Source of the DNA: Ascidiimonas meishanensis
GTDB lineage: Bacteria; Bacteroidota; Bacteroidia; Flavobacteriales; Flavobacteriaceae
Assembly: GCF_037782385.1 (NCBI RefSeq)
Contig: NZ_JBBEXD010000006.1
Location: 186,001 to 250,000 of the forward strand
Direction of reading: 5' to 3'
Length of the DNA stretch: 64,000 bases
The notes below the pieces were generated by a model. It was not told the origin of the DNA, ran no database searches, and was given only the letters and a program-made list of their open reading frames with translations. The position numbers and the translations under genes are program-made. This document shows, piece by piece, positions 55,661 through 62,808 of the stretch (the first letter of the stretch is position 1; each line of letters starts with the position of its first letter).

Positions 55661-57673
55661 CTAACGCTGTAGAATCAATTTACCTGTTTTCTGTATGCCT
55701 TGTGCTTCCAGTGTGTAGAGGTAGACACCATCAGGAATGTTTCCTGCATGGAATACGGCTCTGTGTACCCCTGGTTCCTGAGAGATTCCGTTGACGAGTC
55801 TTTTGATTTCTCTTCCGGTGATATCTCTTACCGTGAGTACTACCTTGGTAGCTTCAGGAAGGGTGTACTCAATGGTGGCGGATTGTGAGAATGGATTAGG
55901 GTAGCCACGCATGTCCAATTCCAGTTCTTCCGTTAAAACAATGTCATCCTCCTGGGGTGGAGCAGAATTTCCTGAAGACGTGTAGAAACATACATTGTCA
56001 ATCGCCATATCACTACGCCAGTTACCTCCAGTTGTACCTACGAATCGCAAATAGTATCCTGTTGGACCACTGTTTGTGTACGCATAAGGAATATCTAATA
56101 CTATACCACCCCAATCTTCTCCCTGATCTCCACTCTTTGTCCAAATCGTAGAATATCCAGAAGTAGCATAGTTACTCACTTGAAGTACTAGGTTACCCAT
56201 ATTACTACCATTCATATTATACCAAAATCCTACTCTGTTAACATCCCCGCTTTCAATACGTTTTCGCAAAATAGCTTTTTTTGACGGATAGCTAGTACCA
56301 CTGGTACTTGCTTCTATATACGCGTAGTAGTCTCCTGTAAAAGCACCACTAGGTCCTGTATTGGTAGAAGAGGTTCCGCCCTTCTGTCTTAGCCAGTCTC
56401 CATCATCTCCGGCCATATTAACCCAGCCATCCCAGCCTGAATCGAAACCATTGCACTGACCATTCGATATATCACCAGTAACGGATATATCATCAAAAGC
56501 CATGCCGTCTGAAGCAATAGTATAGTTATCATATTGCTGGAATTTAATCTTAAAGGTACTGGTGAGGCTTAATCCCGCATTAGCTGCAAGCGTGGACACA
56601 TTTAGGGTCTCTTGTTTATATGTGGTATTACCCCCACTTAGGTTAAAGACTTTGACAAAAGGACCTCCGTCAGAAAAATATATACCATCCTCATTGTGGT
56701 ATTCGTCGTTCCACTCTTTCCAATAAAAACTAAGTGAAACATTAGAGGTATTGGCAAGATTCAAATTAATTATAGCTTGATTTGTAGTGAAGTTGGTGTT
56801 GGTGTTCGAATCCATGGTTAGGTGAGAACCGGAGCGGGGACTATTGGCGCTAGTAACCTGAACCCGCCCAAAACGATTAGAACTTCCGATATAGGTATAG
56901 ATATCTACTTCACCACTATTAAAATTCTGACTATACGGTAGACTTGCATATTTTCCATTACACAGTTCATAGTCCCAATACATCTCATCTACCCAGGCAT
57001 GCCAAATCCAGAAAATAGCTGATGCCGGAGATGCTAGAGAATTCTGCATAACGCCTCCAACGGCGCCATGTACCTTATTATGTTCACACTCCAAATCTGC
57101 TGCAAACTTATCAATAGGACGAGTCCTTGAACCAGTTTGGTCAGCACAAGATGTAACAGTATTCCCATTATTGTAATTAGTACAGAAGTTATTATTGGTA
57201 AATCTACTAACATTGTAGTTAGTACCATTACTGTATGGATCCGAGATTGTTACGGCAGTAAAGCCGCCAGGTAACACAGCGCTACTACCCCTAAAGGCTG
57301 AAGGTATGGTTGACGTTGGATCCCAATACGGTAACATATTATTGCATTTGTTTCTAAGATAAGAACTTAATTTAGGCATGACATACGCTTCCATGCCTTC
57401 TATAAACCTTCTGTGCCAACCCAAAAATACTTCGTTGTAGTTATGAATGTAGGCATCATTATCTCCATGTTCTTTGACAATTGGGTATCGGTCCAAGAGA
57501 GCTGCATTCGTATTTTGATTAAGCTTTAGATAGTCCATTATATGATTCCTAAGTGTAGTTTGCTCAGTACCTGTAAAATTGGAGATAGGCACCCTTCTGC
57601 CTGCAAAAGCATCTGTGGTGCTTAAAAGGGCTAGTAGCAAGCCCATAAAAATTAGCTGATAATTTTTCCTCAT
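55661..57673 (-). CDS. Secreted tyrosinase-like copper protein with T9SS sorting domain (paralogue 1)
   Basis: 670 residues. Signal peptide 1-24 (ends AFA). Tyrosinase copper domain: CuA His69 (HGDND), His77 (IHNYN), His87 (GWHRRF); CuB His198-x3-His202 (CEHNKVH) and His225 (WIWHAWVDEMYWD), with LPYWDP between. Two jelly-roll-like segments follow (~260-400 and ~410-560), each beginning with strand patterns such as VDIYTYIGSSNRFGRVQV and ending DDISVTG / DNVCFYT. The last ~85 residues are a type-A T9SS C-terminal domain (RGYPNPFSQSATIEYTLPE ... GKLILQR). Predicted extracellular oxidation of phenols or structural tyrosines. A paralogue lies 3.1 kb upstream in its direction. Confidence 0.93.
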   Translation of the reverse strand: MRKNYQLIFMGLLLALLSTTDAFAGRRVPISNFTGTEQTTLRNHIMDYLKLNQNTNAALLDRYPIVKEHGDNDAYIHNYNEVFLGWHRRFIEGMEAYVMPKLSSYLRNKCNNMLPYWDPTSTIPSAFRGSSAVLPGGFTAVTISDPYSNGTNYNVSRFTNNNFCTNYNNGNTVTSCADQTGSRTRPIDKFAADLECEHNKVHGAVGGVMQNSLASPASAIFWIWHAWVDEMYWDYELCNGKYASLPYSQNFNSGEVDIYTYIGSSNRFGRVQVTSANSPRSGSHLTMDSNTNTNFTTNQAIINLNLANTSNVSLSFYWKEWNDEYHNEDGIYFSDGGPFVKVFNLSGGNTTYKQETLNVSTLAANAGLSLTSTFKIKFQQYDNYTIASDGMAFDDISVTGDISNGQCNGFDSGWDGWVNMAGDDGDWLRQKGGTSSTNTGPSGAFTGDYYAYIEASTSGTSYPSKKAILRKRIESGDVNRVGFWYNMNGSNMGNLVLQVSNYATSGYSTIWTKSGDQGEDWGGIVLDIPYAYTNSGPTGYYLRFVGTTGGNWRSDMAIDNVCFYTSSGNSAPPQEDDIVLTEELELDMRGYPNPFSQSATIEYTLPEATKVVLTVRDITGREIKRLVNGISQEPGVHRAVFHAGNIPDGVYLYTLEAQGIQKTGKLILQR

Positions 57674-57771
57674 AATGTAATTGTTTAATATGGTTATTTA
57701 GGTTAATTGAATGCTTACTCTATTCAGGCTTTTCAGCAACCGCCTTATATTATGTTTCGACAAGCGTAAAA

Positions 57772-58048
57772 TTATATTTCTTGAGAATATCTCCTTGAGA
57801 TTGAAGCTAAATGAAACATTGTGTTATCAGATACTATATATCCGTTACTTAAATCGGTATATCTATGGCGCTTTCTAAATTCATTGTCTTTATTTGTCAT
57901 CCCTATGGACATACCCTACCATCAAATATTCCTTAACATATTTGTTTACAATTAAATCAATGGCAGCCTTCTTTTCAAAATCTATATTTTGAGAAAGCAC
58001 CTTTAAACAGGGCAGAAGCATTATGGATATAGTTAAGGGTATTTTCAT
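57772..58048 (-). pseudogene. Decayed N-terminus of a serine hydrolase (beta-lactamase family)
   Basis: Minus-strand ATG at 58048 opens a signal-peptide-like start (MKIPLTISIMLLPCLKVLSQ), then FEKKAAIDLIVNKYVKEY. Removing one G from the GGG run at 57914-57916 joins this frame to MVGMSIGMTNKDN, HRYTDLSNGYIV and DNTMFHLASISR, matching the class C beta-lactamase/serine-hydrolase order: G-x-S-x-G-x-x-x-x-x, Y-x-D-L, T-x-F-x-x-A-S-I-S-K with catalytic Ser in SIS. The frame then stops, after ~90 of an expected 350+ residues. A frameshifted and truncated remnant; a matching one lies in unit B. Confidence 0.75.
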
Positions 58049-58272
58049 TTTTCTTTCCTGTAGCGTAAATCGTAATCAGCGATTTAATATATAGCTTTGT
58101 AGTGTTAGGTTAAGTTATAAATTAAAATGTAAGGGATTTTTTCTTTAATCCGTTTTAATGTGATCTGTTTTGAAGTTTTGCACAACAAGTTTATCCAATT
58201 AATCTTACAAAGTTTTTGCTAAAATTTTGTTAAAGTTAACCAAGAAAATAGTAAGGAAACAAAAGGAATTAA

Positions 58273-58372
58273 TAACCGGTAATGTGATAGGATAAATGGT
58301 AATATGGAGTTATAACCGGAAATATAGTAGCATAACCGGGACTATGCAGGTATAATTGGGTTAATGAATAAT
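58273..58372. repeat. Five direct repeats of 20 bp, array A
   Basis: Units start every 20 bases at 58273, 58293, 58313, 58333 and 58353 with TAACCGGTAATG, TAAATGGTAATATG, TAACCGGAAATATAG, TAACCGGGACTATG and TAATTGGGTTAATG. The consensus half TAACCGG-n-AATATG is followed by a variable 6-8 bp. Exact 20-bp spacing puts every unit on nearly the same DNA face. Same array in unit B. Confidence 0.85.
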
Positions 58373-58677
58373 GACCACTTTTACTGTAGTTTAAGTAATA
58401 TAGAAAGACAGGAAAAATCTTATTATTTGTTATACAAGGCTAAATTTGTACTGAGTGGAGCCGATGGGTGAAGAAGCAAAGAAAATGAACGTAAATAATT
58501 CATTGCGAGAGCGGTACTGCTCTTTTCAGACAGTAATTGCGAGTTGCTAAGCGATGAAGCAATCTTATTAGACTGTTTTATCACATTATAAATAGAGGAC
58601 TTCACTTTATTCGCAATAGCAACGAAAGATGAACAATCACTACTAAAAACAGATTTATAGCTAATCCTAAAAAATAG

Positions 58678-58708
58678 CAAAAGCCTACCCATCTCGGGTA
58701 GGCTTTTG
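58678..58708 (-). terminator. Bidirectional intrinsic terminator of tyrosinase gene 2
   Basis: CAAAAGCCTACCC with GGGTAGGCTTTTG, 13-bp stem, loop ATCTC; the counterpart of the terminator at 55592 in unit A with only the loop changed. Confidence 0.9.
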
Positions 58709-58746
58709 TATGAATTGTGTGATGATTTGCTCAACAGCTATGCAAC

Positions 58747-60771
58747 CTAACGCTGTAGAATCAATTTACCTGTTTTCTGTATGCCTTGTGCTTCCAGTGT
58801 GTAGAGGTAGACACCATCAGGAATGTTTCCTGCATGGAATACGGCTCTGTGTACCCCTGGTTCCTGAGAGATTCCGTTGACGAGTCTTTTGATTTCTCTT
58901 CCTGTGATATCTCTTACCGTGAGTACTACCTTGGTAGCTTCAGGTAGGGTGTACTCAATGGTGGCGGATTGAGAGAATGGATTGGGGTAGCCACGCATGT
59001 CTAGTGTGAGTTCTTCCGTTAAAACAATATCATTGTCATCATCCAGAGTCGGTGCAGAACGTCCTGAAGACGTGCTGAAACATATATTGTCCACCGCCAT
59101 ATCACTACGCCAGCTGCTTCCAGTTGTACCTACCAATCGTAAATAGTATCCTCCGCTTAGGTAAGTTGAAGGGATGGTTACCGTTGCACTTCGCCATGAA
59201 TTTCCCTGGTCTCCAGTCCGGCTCCAAATCTGAGTATATCCGCTAGTAGTTGAGTTGCTCACTTGAAGCGCTAGAGTACCCATAGTAGAGCCGTACATAT
59301 GATAGTTAAATGATACCCTACTAAGAGATGAGTTAAAAATTTGCCTCTGTAAAGTTGCTCTTTTTGACGGATAGCCGGTACCATTACCACTAGCTTCTAA
59401 ATAAAGGTAGCGGGTTCCACTAGCAGCACCAGTAGGCCCTGTGCTGCTAGACGTAGTTGAACCTGCATGTCTAGTCCAGTCTATATCATCAGAACCAGAA
59501 TTATTGAGATCAAACCAATAATCCCAGCCTGTTTCGAAATCAGTACAATGGCCACTCGCCATAGTACCGGTGATGGATACACCATCAAAAGCCATGCCGT
59601 CTGTAGTGATAGCATAGTTATCATATTGCTGGAACTTAATCTTAAATGTATTAGTGAGGCTTAATCCATTATTAGCTGCAAGTGTGGATACATTGAGGGT
59701 TTGTTGCGCCCATGTAGTGCTACCACCAGTGAGGTCATAGACTTTGACAAAAGGGCCTCCATCAGAAAAATACACACCATCCTGGTCGTGGTTTTCATCG
59801 CTCCACTCTTTCCACCAAAAATTAAGTGAGACATTAGACATACCAGCAAGATTTAAATTCACTATAGCTTCATTTTCAGCGAAGTTTGTGTTGGTGGTCA
59901 CATCCATAGTTAGGTGTCTAGAACCTGATTGTGGCCCATTTTGGGTAGTCACTTGAACTCGCCCAAAACGATTAGAGCTACCTACATACCAAGAGTTATC
60001 TAGCAAATTATCAAAATTCATGCTATAAGGTATACTTGAATAAGTTGGATTACATACTTCATAATCCCAATAGAGTTCATCTACAAAGGCGTGCCAAATC
60101 CAGAAAATAGCTGCTGCCGGAGAATGTAGCGAATCTCCCATAACGCCTCCAATGGTATCATGTACACTATTATGTTCGCACTCCAAATCTGCTGCAAACT
60201 TATCAATCGGTCTAATCGCATCATCAGTTTGTCTAGCAGTTTGAGTAGCACAATAGGTTGCAGCTTGCCCATCATTAGGGTAATTATTACAGAAGTTGAG
60301 ATCGAAAAATCTATTAAAGTTATAGTTACCACTGCTGTTAGGGTTCGTGTTTTCGATAGGATCAAATCCAGATAATACAGCGTCAGTACCGGAAAATGCC
60401 GAAGGGATGGTTGTCGTGGGACTCCAAAATGGTAACAGATTATTGCATTTGGTTCTAAGAGAAGAACTTATATTAGCCATGACGTAGGTTTCCATTTCTG
60501 CTATATACCTCCTGTGCCAACCCAAAAATACTTGGTTATAGTTATGAATGTAGGCATCATTATCTCCATGTGTATTGACAACGTTATATCTATCAGTACC
60601 AGATGCACTCGTGTCTATATCAGAGTTTAGATAGTTCATTATCTGAGTCCTAATTGTAGTTCGCTCACTACTTGTTAAAGACCAGATGCTTACTCTCCTA
60701 CCTGCAAAAGCATCTGTGGTGTTAAGAAGGGCTAGTAGTAAGCCCATAAAAATAAGTTGGTAATTTTTCAT
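58747..60771 (-). CDS. Secreted tyrosinase-like copper protein with T9SS sorting domain (paralogue 2)
   Basis: 674 residues, same order as paralogue 1: signal peptide 1-23 (ends AFA), CuA His68, His76, His86 (GWHRRY), CuB His200-x3-His204 (CEHNSVH) and His227 (WIWHAFVDELYWD), two jelly-roll-like segments, and the T9SS C-terminal domain from RGYPNPFSQS to the end. All six copper ligands are kept. The last ~85 residues are identical or almost so to paralogue 1, and the matching DNA differs at only a few positions, while the mid-section has diverged. Expected outside the cell or on its surface. Confidence 0.93.
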   Translation of the reverse strand: MKNYQLIFMGLLLALLNTTDAFAGRRVSIWSLTSSERTTIRTQIMNYLNSDIDTSASGTDRYNVVNTHGDNDAYIHNYNQVFLGWHRRYIAEMETYVMANISSSLRTKCNNLLPFWSPTTTIPSAFSGTDAVLSGFDPIENTNPNSSGNYNFNRFFDLNFCNNYPNDGQAATYCATQTARQTDDAIRPIDKFAADLECEHNSVHDTIGGVMGDSLHSPAAAIFWIWHAFVDELYWDYEVCNPTYSSIPYSMNFDNLLDNSWYVGSSNRFGRVQVTTQNGPQSGSRHLTMDVTTNTNFAENEAIVNLNLAGMSNVSLNFWWKEWSDENHDQDGVYFSDGGPFVKVYDLTGGSTTWAQQTLNVSTLAANNGLSLTNTFKIKFQQYDNYAITTDGMAFDGVSITGTMASGHCTDFETGWDYWFDLNNSGSDDIDWTRHAGSTTSSSTGPTGAASGTRYLYLEASGNGTGYPSKRATLQRQIFNSSLSRVSFNYHMYGSTMGTLALQVSNSTTSGYTQIWSRTGDQGNSWRSATVTIPSTYLSGGYYLRLVGTTGSSWRSDMAVDNICFSTSSGRSAPTLDDDNDIVLTEELTLDMRGYPNPFSQSATIEYTLPEATKVVLTVRDITGREIKRLVNGISQEPGVHRAVFHAGNIPDGVYLYTLEAQGIQKTGKLILQR

Positions 60772-60879
60772 AATAATGTAATTGTTTAATATGGTTATTA
60801 GGTTAATTTAATGCTTACTCTATTTAGGCTTTTCAGCGACCGCCTTTTCTTGTGTTTCAACAAGCGTAGAATTATATTT

Positions 60880-61134
60880 TTAAGCACATTTTTTTGAAAT
60901 TGAAACTAAATGAAGCATGTTGATGAAGCATGTTGCTTTTAGCTGTTATATATCTGTTTATTAAATCCGTATTTTCAATGTGCTGGGTAAATTCATTGAA
61001 ATTATCTATAAAACCTATAGTTGAACATTCCTTACAATTGAATCAATGGCAGCCTTCTTTTCAAAATCTAAATTTTGAGAAAGTACCTTTAAACAGGATA
61101 AAAGTATTATGGTTGTGGTTAAGAGTATTTTCAT
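60880..61134 (-). pseudogene. Decayed N-terminus of a serine hydrolase, second copy
   Basis: Minus-strand ATG at 61134 gives a 39-residue frame with a signal-like start (MKILLTTTIILLSCLKVLSQ) and NLDFEKKAAIDSIV, then a stop at 61015. A ~13-bp deletion relative to unit A removed the NKYVK codons and shifted the frame. In another frame, MLHLVSISKK near 60885-60915 corresponds to MFHLASISRR of unit A, the catalytic-Ser motif. More decayed than the unit A copy. Confidence 0.7.
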
Positions 61135-61359
61135 TTTTCTTTCCTGTAACGTAAATCGTAACCAGCGATTTAACATATAGCTTTGTAGTGTTAGGTTAAG
61201 TTATAAATTAAAATATAAAGGATTTTTTTCTTTAATCCTTTTTAATATGATCTTTATTGAAGTTTTGTAAGATAAGTTTATAAAATTAATCTTACAGGGT
61301 CTTAGCTAAAATTTTGTTAAATTTAGCAAGTAAATTAGTAATAAGAAAAAAGGAATTCA

Positions 61360-61459
61360 TAACTGGTAATTTGATGAAATAAGGGGCAATATATGGTTAT
61401 AACCGGGAATATGGCGGCATAACCGGGAATATGCAGGCATAATAGGACTAATGAATTAT
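61360..61459. repeat. Five direct repeats of 20 bp, array B
   Basis: Units at 61360, 61380, 61400, 61420 and 61440 begin TAACTGGTAATTTG, TAAGGGGCAATATATG, TAACCGGGAATATG, TAACCGGGAATATG and TAATAGGACTAATG. Number and phase equal array A although the surrounding DNA has drifted, and the third and fourth units are nearly identical, so the pattern may be under selection or conversion. Confidence 0.85.
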
Positions 61460-61598
61460 AGCCATTGATGGTGTAGTACAAATGCTGTGTAAAATTGGAA
61501 AAGTATTATTATAAGTTATGCAAGTCAAGACTTTTGCTGAGTTTGTATAAGTAAAAAGTGTCATGAAAAGTTTTTTGCCTTGCATTCATCATTAATAA

Positions 61599-61722
61599 TG
61601 GGAACAGATGACGTACTTGTAGGAACTTGGAGAACCCATATTGAACCGATGTAAGTTATTTAAGGAGCAATGGGTAAGCAGAAGGTACATTTTAAAGCAC
61701 TACCTTTCTAGTGCTGTTCCCA
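61599..61722. other. Possible structured element closed by a 9-bp inverted repeat
   Basis: TGGGAACAG (61599-61607) is the exact reverse complement of CTGTTCCCA (61714-61722). Just inside the right arm lies a 7-bp hairpin, AGCACTA/TAGTGCT (61696-61715), overlapping the outer arm by two bases, so the two stems compete. No coding frame. Could be a small RNA, an attenuator or a leftover inverted-repeat end. Confidence 0.3.
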
Positions 61723-61865
61723 ATGAAATGAAATAATTTTCTTAACGGTTTAATGATCCCAGAAGGGAATCCTTGGCAAGCATAAAACCCACACCAAGCT
61801 ATGCTTGTTGTTTTTTTGTTTCCTTTCGCAAGCTGAAACGAGTTTCGCTCGCTCTAGAAAACAAA

Positions 61866-61891
61866 AAACCCGCAACTTTCGTTGCGGGTTT
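61866..61891 (-). terminator. tRNA-Ser terminator, repeat copy 1
   Basis: AAACCCGCAAC and GTTGCGGGTTT form an 11-bp stem with loop TTTC; read leftwards it is followed by a T-rich run. Identical copies lie in the next two 168-bp units. Confidence 0.8.
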
Positions 61892-62033
61892 CTTTTGCGG
61901 AGAAAGAGGGATTATTTTCAATGATCCCAGAAGGGAATCCTTGGCAAGCATAAAACCCACATCAAGCTATGCTTGTTGTTTTTTTGTTTCCTTTCGCAAG
62001 CTGAAACGAGTTTCGCTCGCTCTAGAAAACAAA

Positions 62034-62059
62034 AAACCCGCAACTTTCGTTGCGGGTTT
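62034..62059 (-). terminator. tRNA-Ser terminator, repeat copy 2
   Basis: Same hairpin as at 61866, shifted by exactly 168 bp. Confidence 0.8.
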
Positions 62060-62201
62060 CTTTTGCGGAGAAAGAGGGATTATTTTCAATGATCCCAGAA
62101 GGGAATCCTTGGCAAGCATAAAACCCACATCAAGCTATGCTTGTTGTTTTTTTGTTTCCTTTCGCAAGCTGAAACGAGTTTCGCTCGCTCTAGAAAACAA
62201 A

Positions 62202-62227
62202 AAACCCGCAACTTTCGTTGCGGGTTT
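62202..62227 (-). terminator. tRNA-Ser terminator, copy adjoining the gene
   Basis: Same hairpin, 6 bp beyond the tRNA 3' end in the direction of transcription; this is the functional terminator of the tRNA. Confidence 0.88.
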
Positions 62228-62233
62228 CTTTTG

Positions 62234-62318
62234 CGGAGAAAGAGGGATTCGAACCCCCGGAGGTGTGACCCTCAACAGTTTTCAAGACTGCCGCATTCGA
62301 CCACTCTGCCATTTCTCC
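62234..62318 (-). tRNA. tRNA-Ser (anticodon UGA)
   Basis: Read on the minus strand: acceptor GGAGAAA/TTTCTCC with discriminator G, D arm with GGTCGAATGC, anticodon stem GCAGT/ACTGT with loop CTTGAAA (anticodon TGA), long variable arm GAGG/CCTC as required for a class II tRNA-Ser, and T arm with GGTTCGAATCC. CCA is not encoded. Length 85 nt. Confidence 0.97.
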
Positions 62319-62471
62319 AGTCGTATCTTTATTAAGAAAAAGAACTTTTAACTGCCGCTCCCGATACTTCGGGACGACCACGCTGTCTTTCTCCAGTCGT
62401 ATCTTTATTAAGAAAAAGAACTTTTAACTGCCGCTACCGATACTTCGGGACGACCACTCTGCCATTTCTCC
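62315..62471. repeat. 76-77-bp tandem repeat with a duplicated tRNA-Ser 5' end
   Basis: CTCCAGTCGTATCTTTATTA starts at 62315 and again at 62391; each unit ends in CCGATACTTCGGGACGACCAC. The second unit closes with CGACCACTCTGCCATTTCTCC's first 20 bases matching 62298-62317, i.e. the first 21 nt of the tRNA gene (minus strand) are present again at 62451-62471. Confidence 0.85.
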
Positions 62472-62808
62472 TAAGCGGATGCAAATATAGAAAGCTTTTT
62501 ATTGTATTAAAAGTAATTCTTTAGATTTTTTAATAGAGGTTTTAATATTTTTATAAAGTATTAATAATCAGTCATCAGGCAAAATGCTATTTCTGTCTTT
62601 GGGAACCTTTTTATCTAAATAAAAGAGCCCTTCTCATATCATTATTTCCTGAATAGCTTTTAGATTCACCAACTGCTCACTTCATCTCAGCATTCACGAG
62701 TCTTACTAATTCTGGTATTAAAATAATTAGAAAAGCAGTCTTTGATTTTTTCATTGGATGTTCTTCAATACTTTAAAAATATAGTATTTTCACCGTTAAA
62801 AGATTGAA
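62472..62808. other. 337-bp intergenic region, no gene seen
   Basis: Should contain the promoter of the tRNA-Ser (leftwards) and of the permease gene (rightwards). AT-rich; no repeat or hairpin of note. Confidence 0.5.

Larger units (their letters stand above)
55405..58447. repeat. 3-kb tandem duplication, unit A
   Basis: Everything from the repeat GAGTGGAGCCAATGGGTGAA through the terminator, tyrosinase gene, serine-hydrolase remnant and 20-bp array recurs in the same order and orientation in the adjoining unit B (58448 to about 61500). Both units begin with the same dispersed-repeat fragment (GAGTGGAGCC-A/G-ATGGGTGAAGAAGCAAAGAA), the likely recombination point. Divergence is moderate in the middle of the gene and low at its 3' end. 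Confidence 0.85.
57674..58746. other. 1073-bp region between tyrosinase genes
   Basis: Holds the tyrosinase 1 leader, the serine-hydrolase remnant (57772-58048), the 5 x 20-bp array (58273-58372), the unit A/B junction with a dispersed-repeat fragment (58448-58500), a REP-like palindrome (about 58530-58563) and the terminator of tyrosinase 2. No intact gene. Confidence 0.7.
58448..61500. repeat. 3-kb tandem duplication, unit B
   Basis: Second unit of the duplication described for 55405-58447, same gene order. Differences include a longer spacer before the terminator (extra ~50 bp around 58580-58630) and a deletion plus a 13-bp direct duplication (ATGAAGCATGTTG twice, about 60911-60936) in the hydrolase remnant. 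The right edge is approximate because the match fades after the 20-bp array. Confidence 0.8.
60772..62233. other. 1462-bp non-coding region up to the tRNA-Ser gene
   Basis: Contains the tyrosinase 2 leader, the second serine-hydrolase remnant, the second 20-bp array, a possible structured element (61599-61722) and 168-bp tandem repeats that abut the tRNA. An open frame spanning the 168-bp units (168 = 56 codons) is a by-product of the repeat. Confidence 0.7.
61753..62234. repeat. 168-bp tandem repeats each ending in a truncated tRNA-Ser 3' end
   Basis: Units start at 61753, 61921 and 62089 (ATGATCCCAGAAGGGAATCC). Each contains a palindrome (GAAACGAGTTTC), the terminator hairpin and GCGGAGAAAGAGGGATT, which is the last ~15-17 nt of the tRNA-Ser gene plus its flank. 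In units 1 and 2 this stops abruptly and runs into the next unit (ATTTTCAATGATCC); in unit 3 it continues into the complete tRNA. Confidence 0.95.

Noticed and set aside
34061..62318. Integrative element with its own integrase
   Set aside because: No tyrosine or serine recombinase, relaxase, transposase or phage structural gene is present; the region is called accessory on repeats, content and the tRNA boundary only.
61773..62351. 192-residue open frame made of three near-identical peptides
   Set aside because: The 168-bp DNA repeat is exactly 56 codons long, so an open frame in one unit is open in all. It runs over terminators and into the tRNA gene antisense; not a protein.
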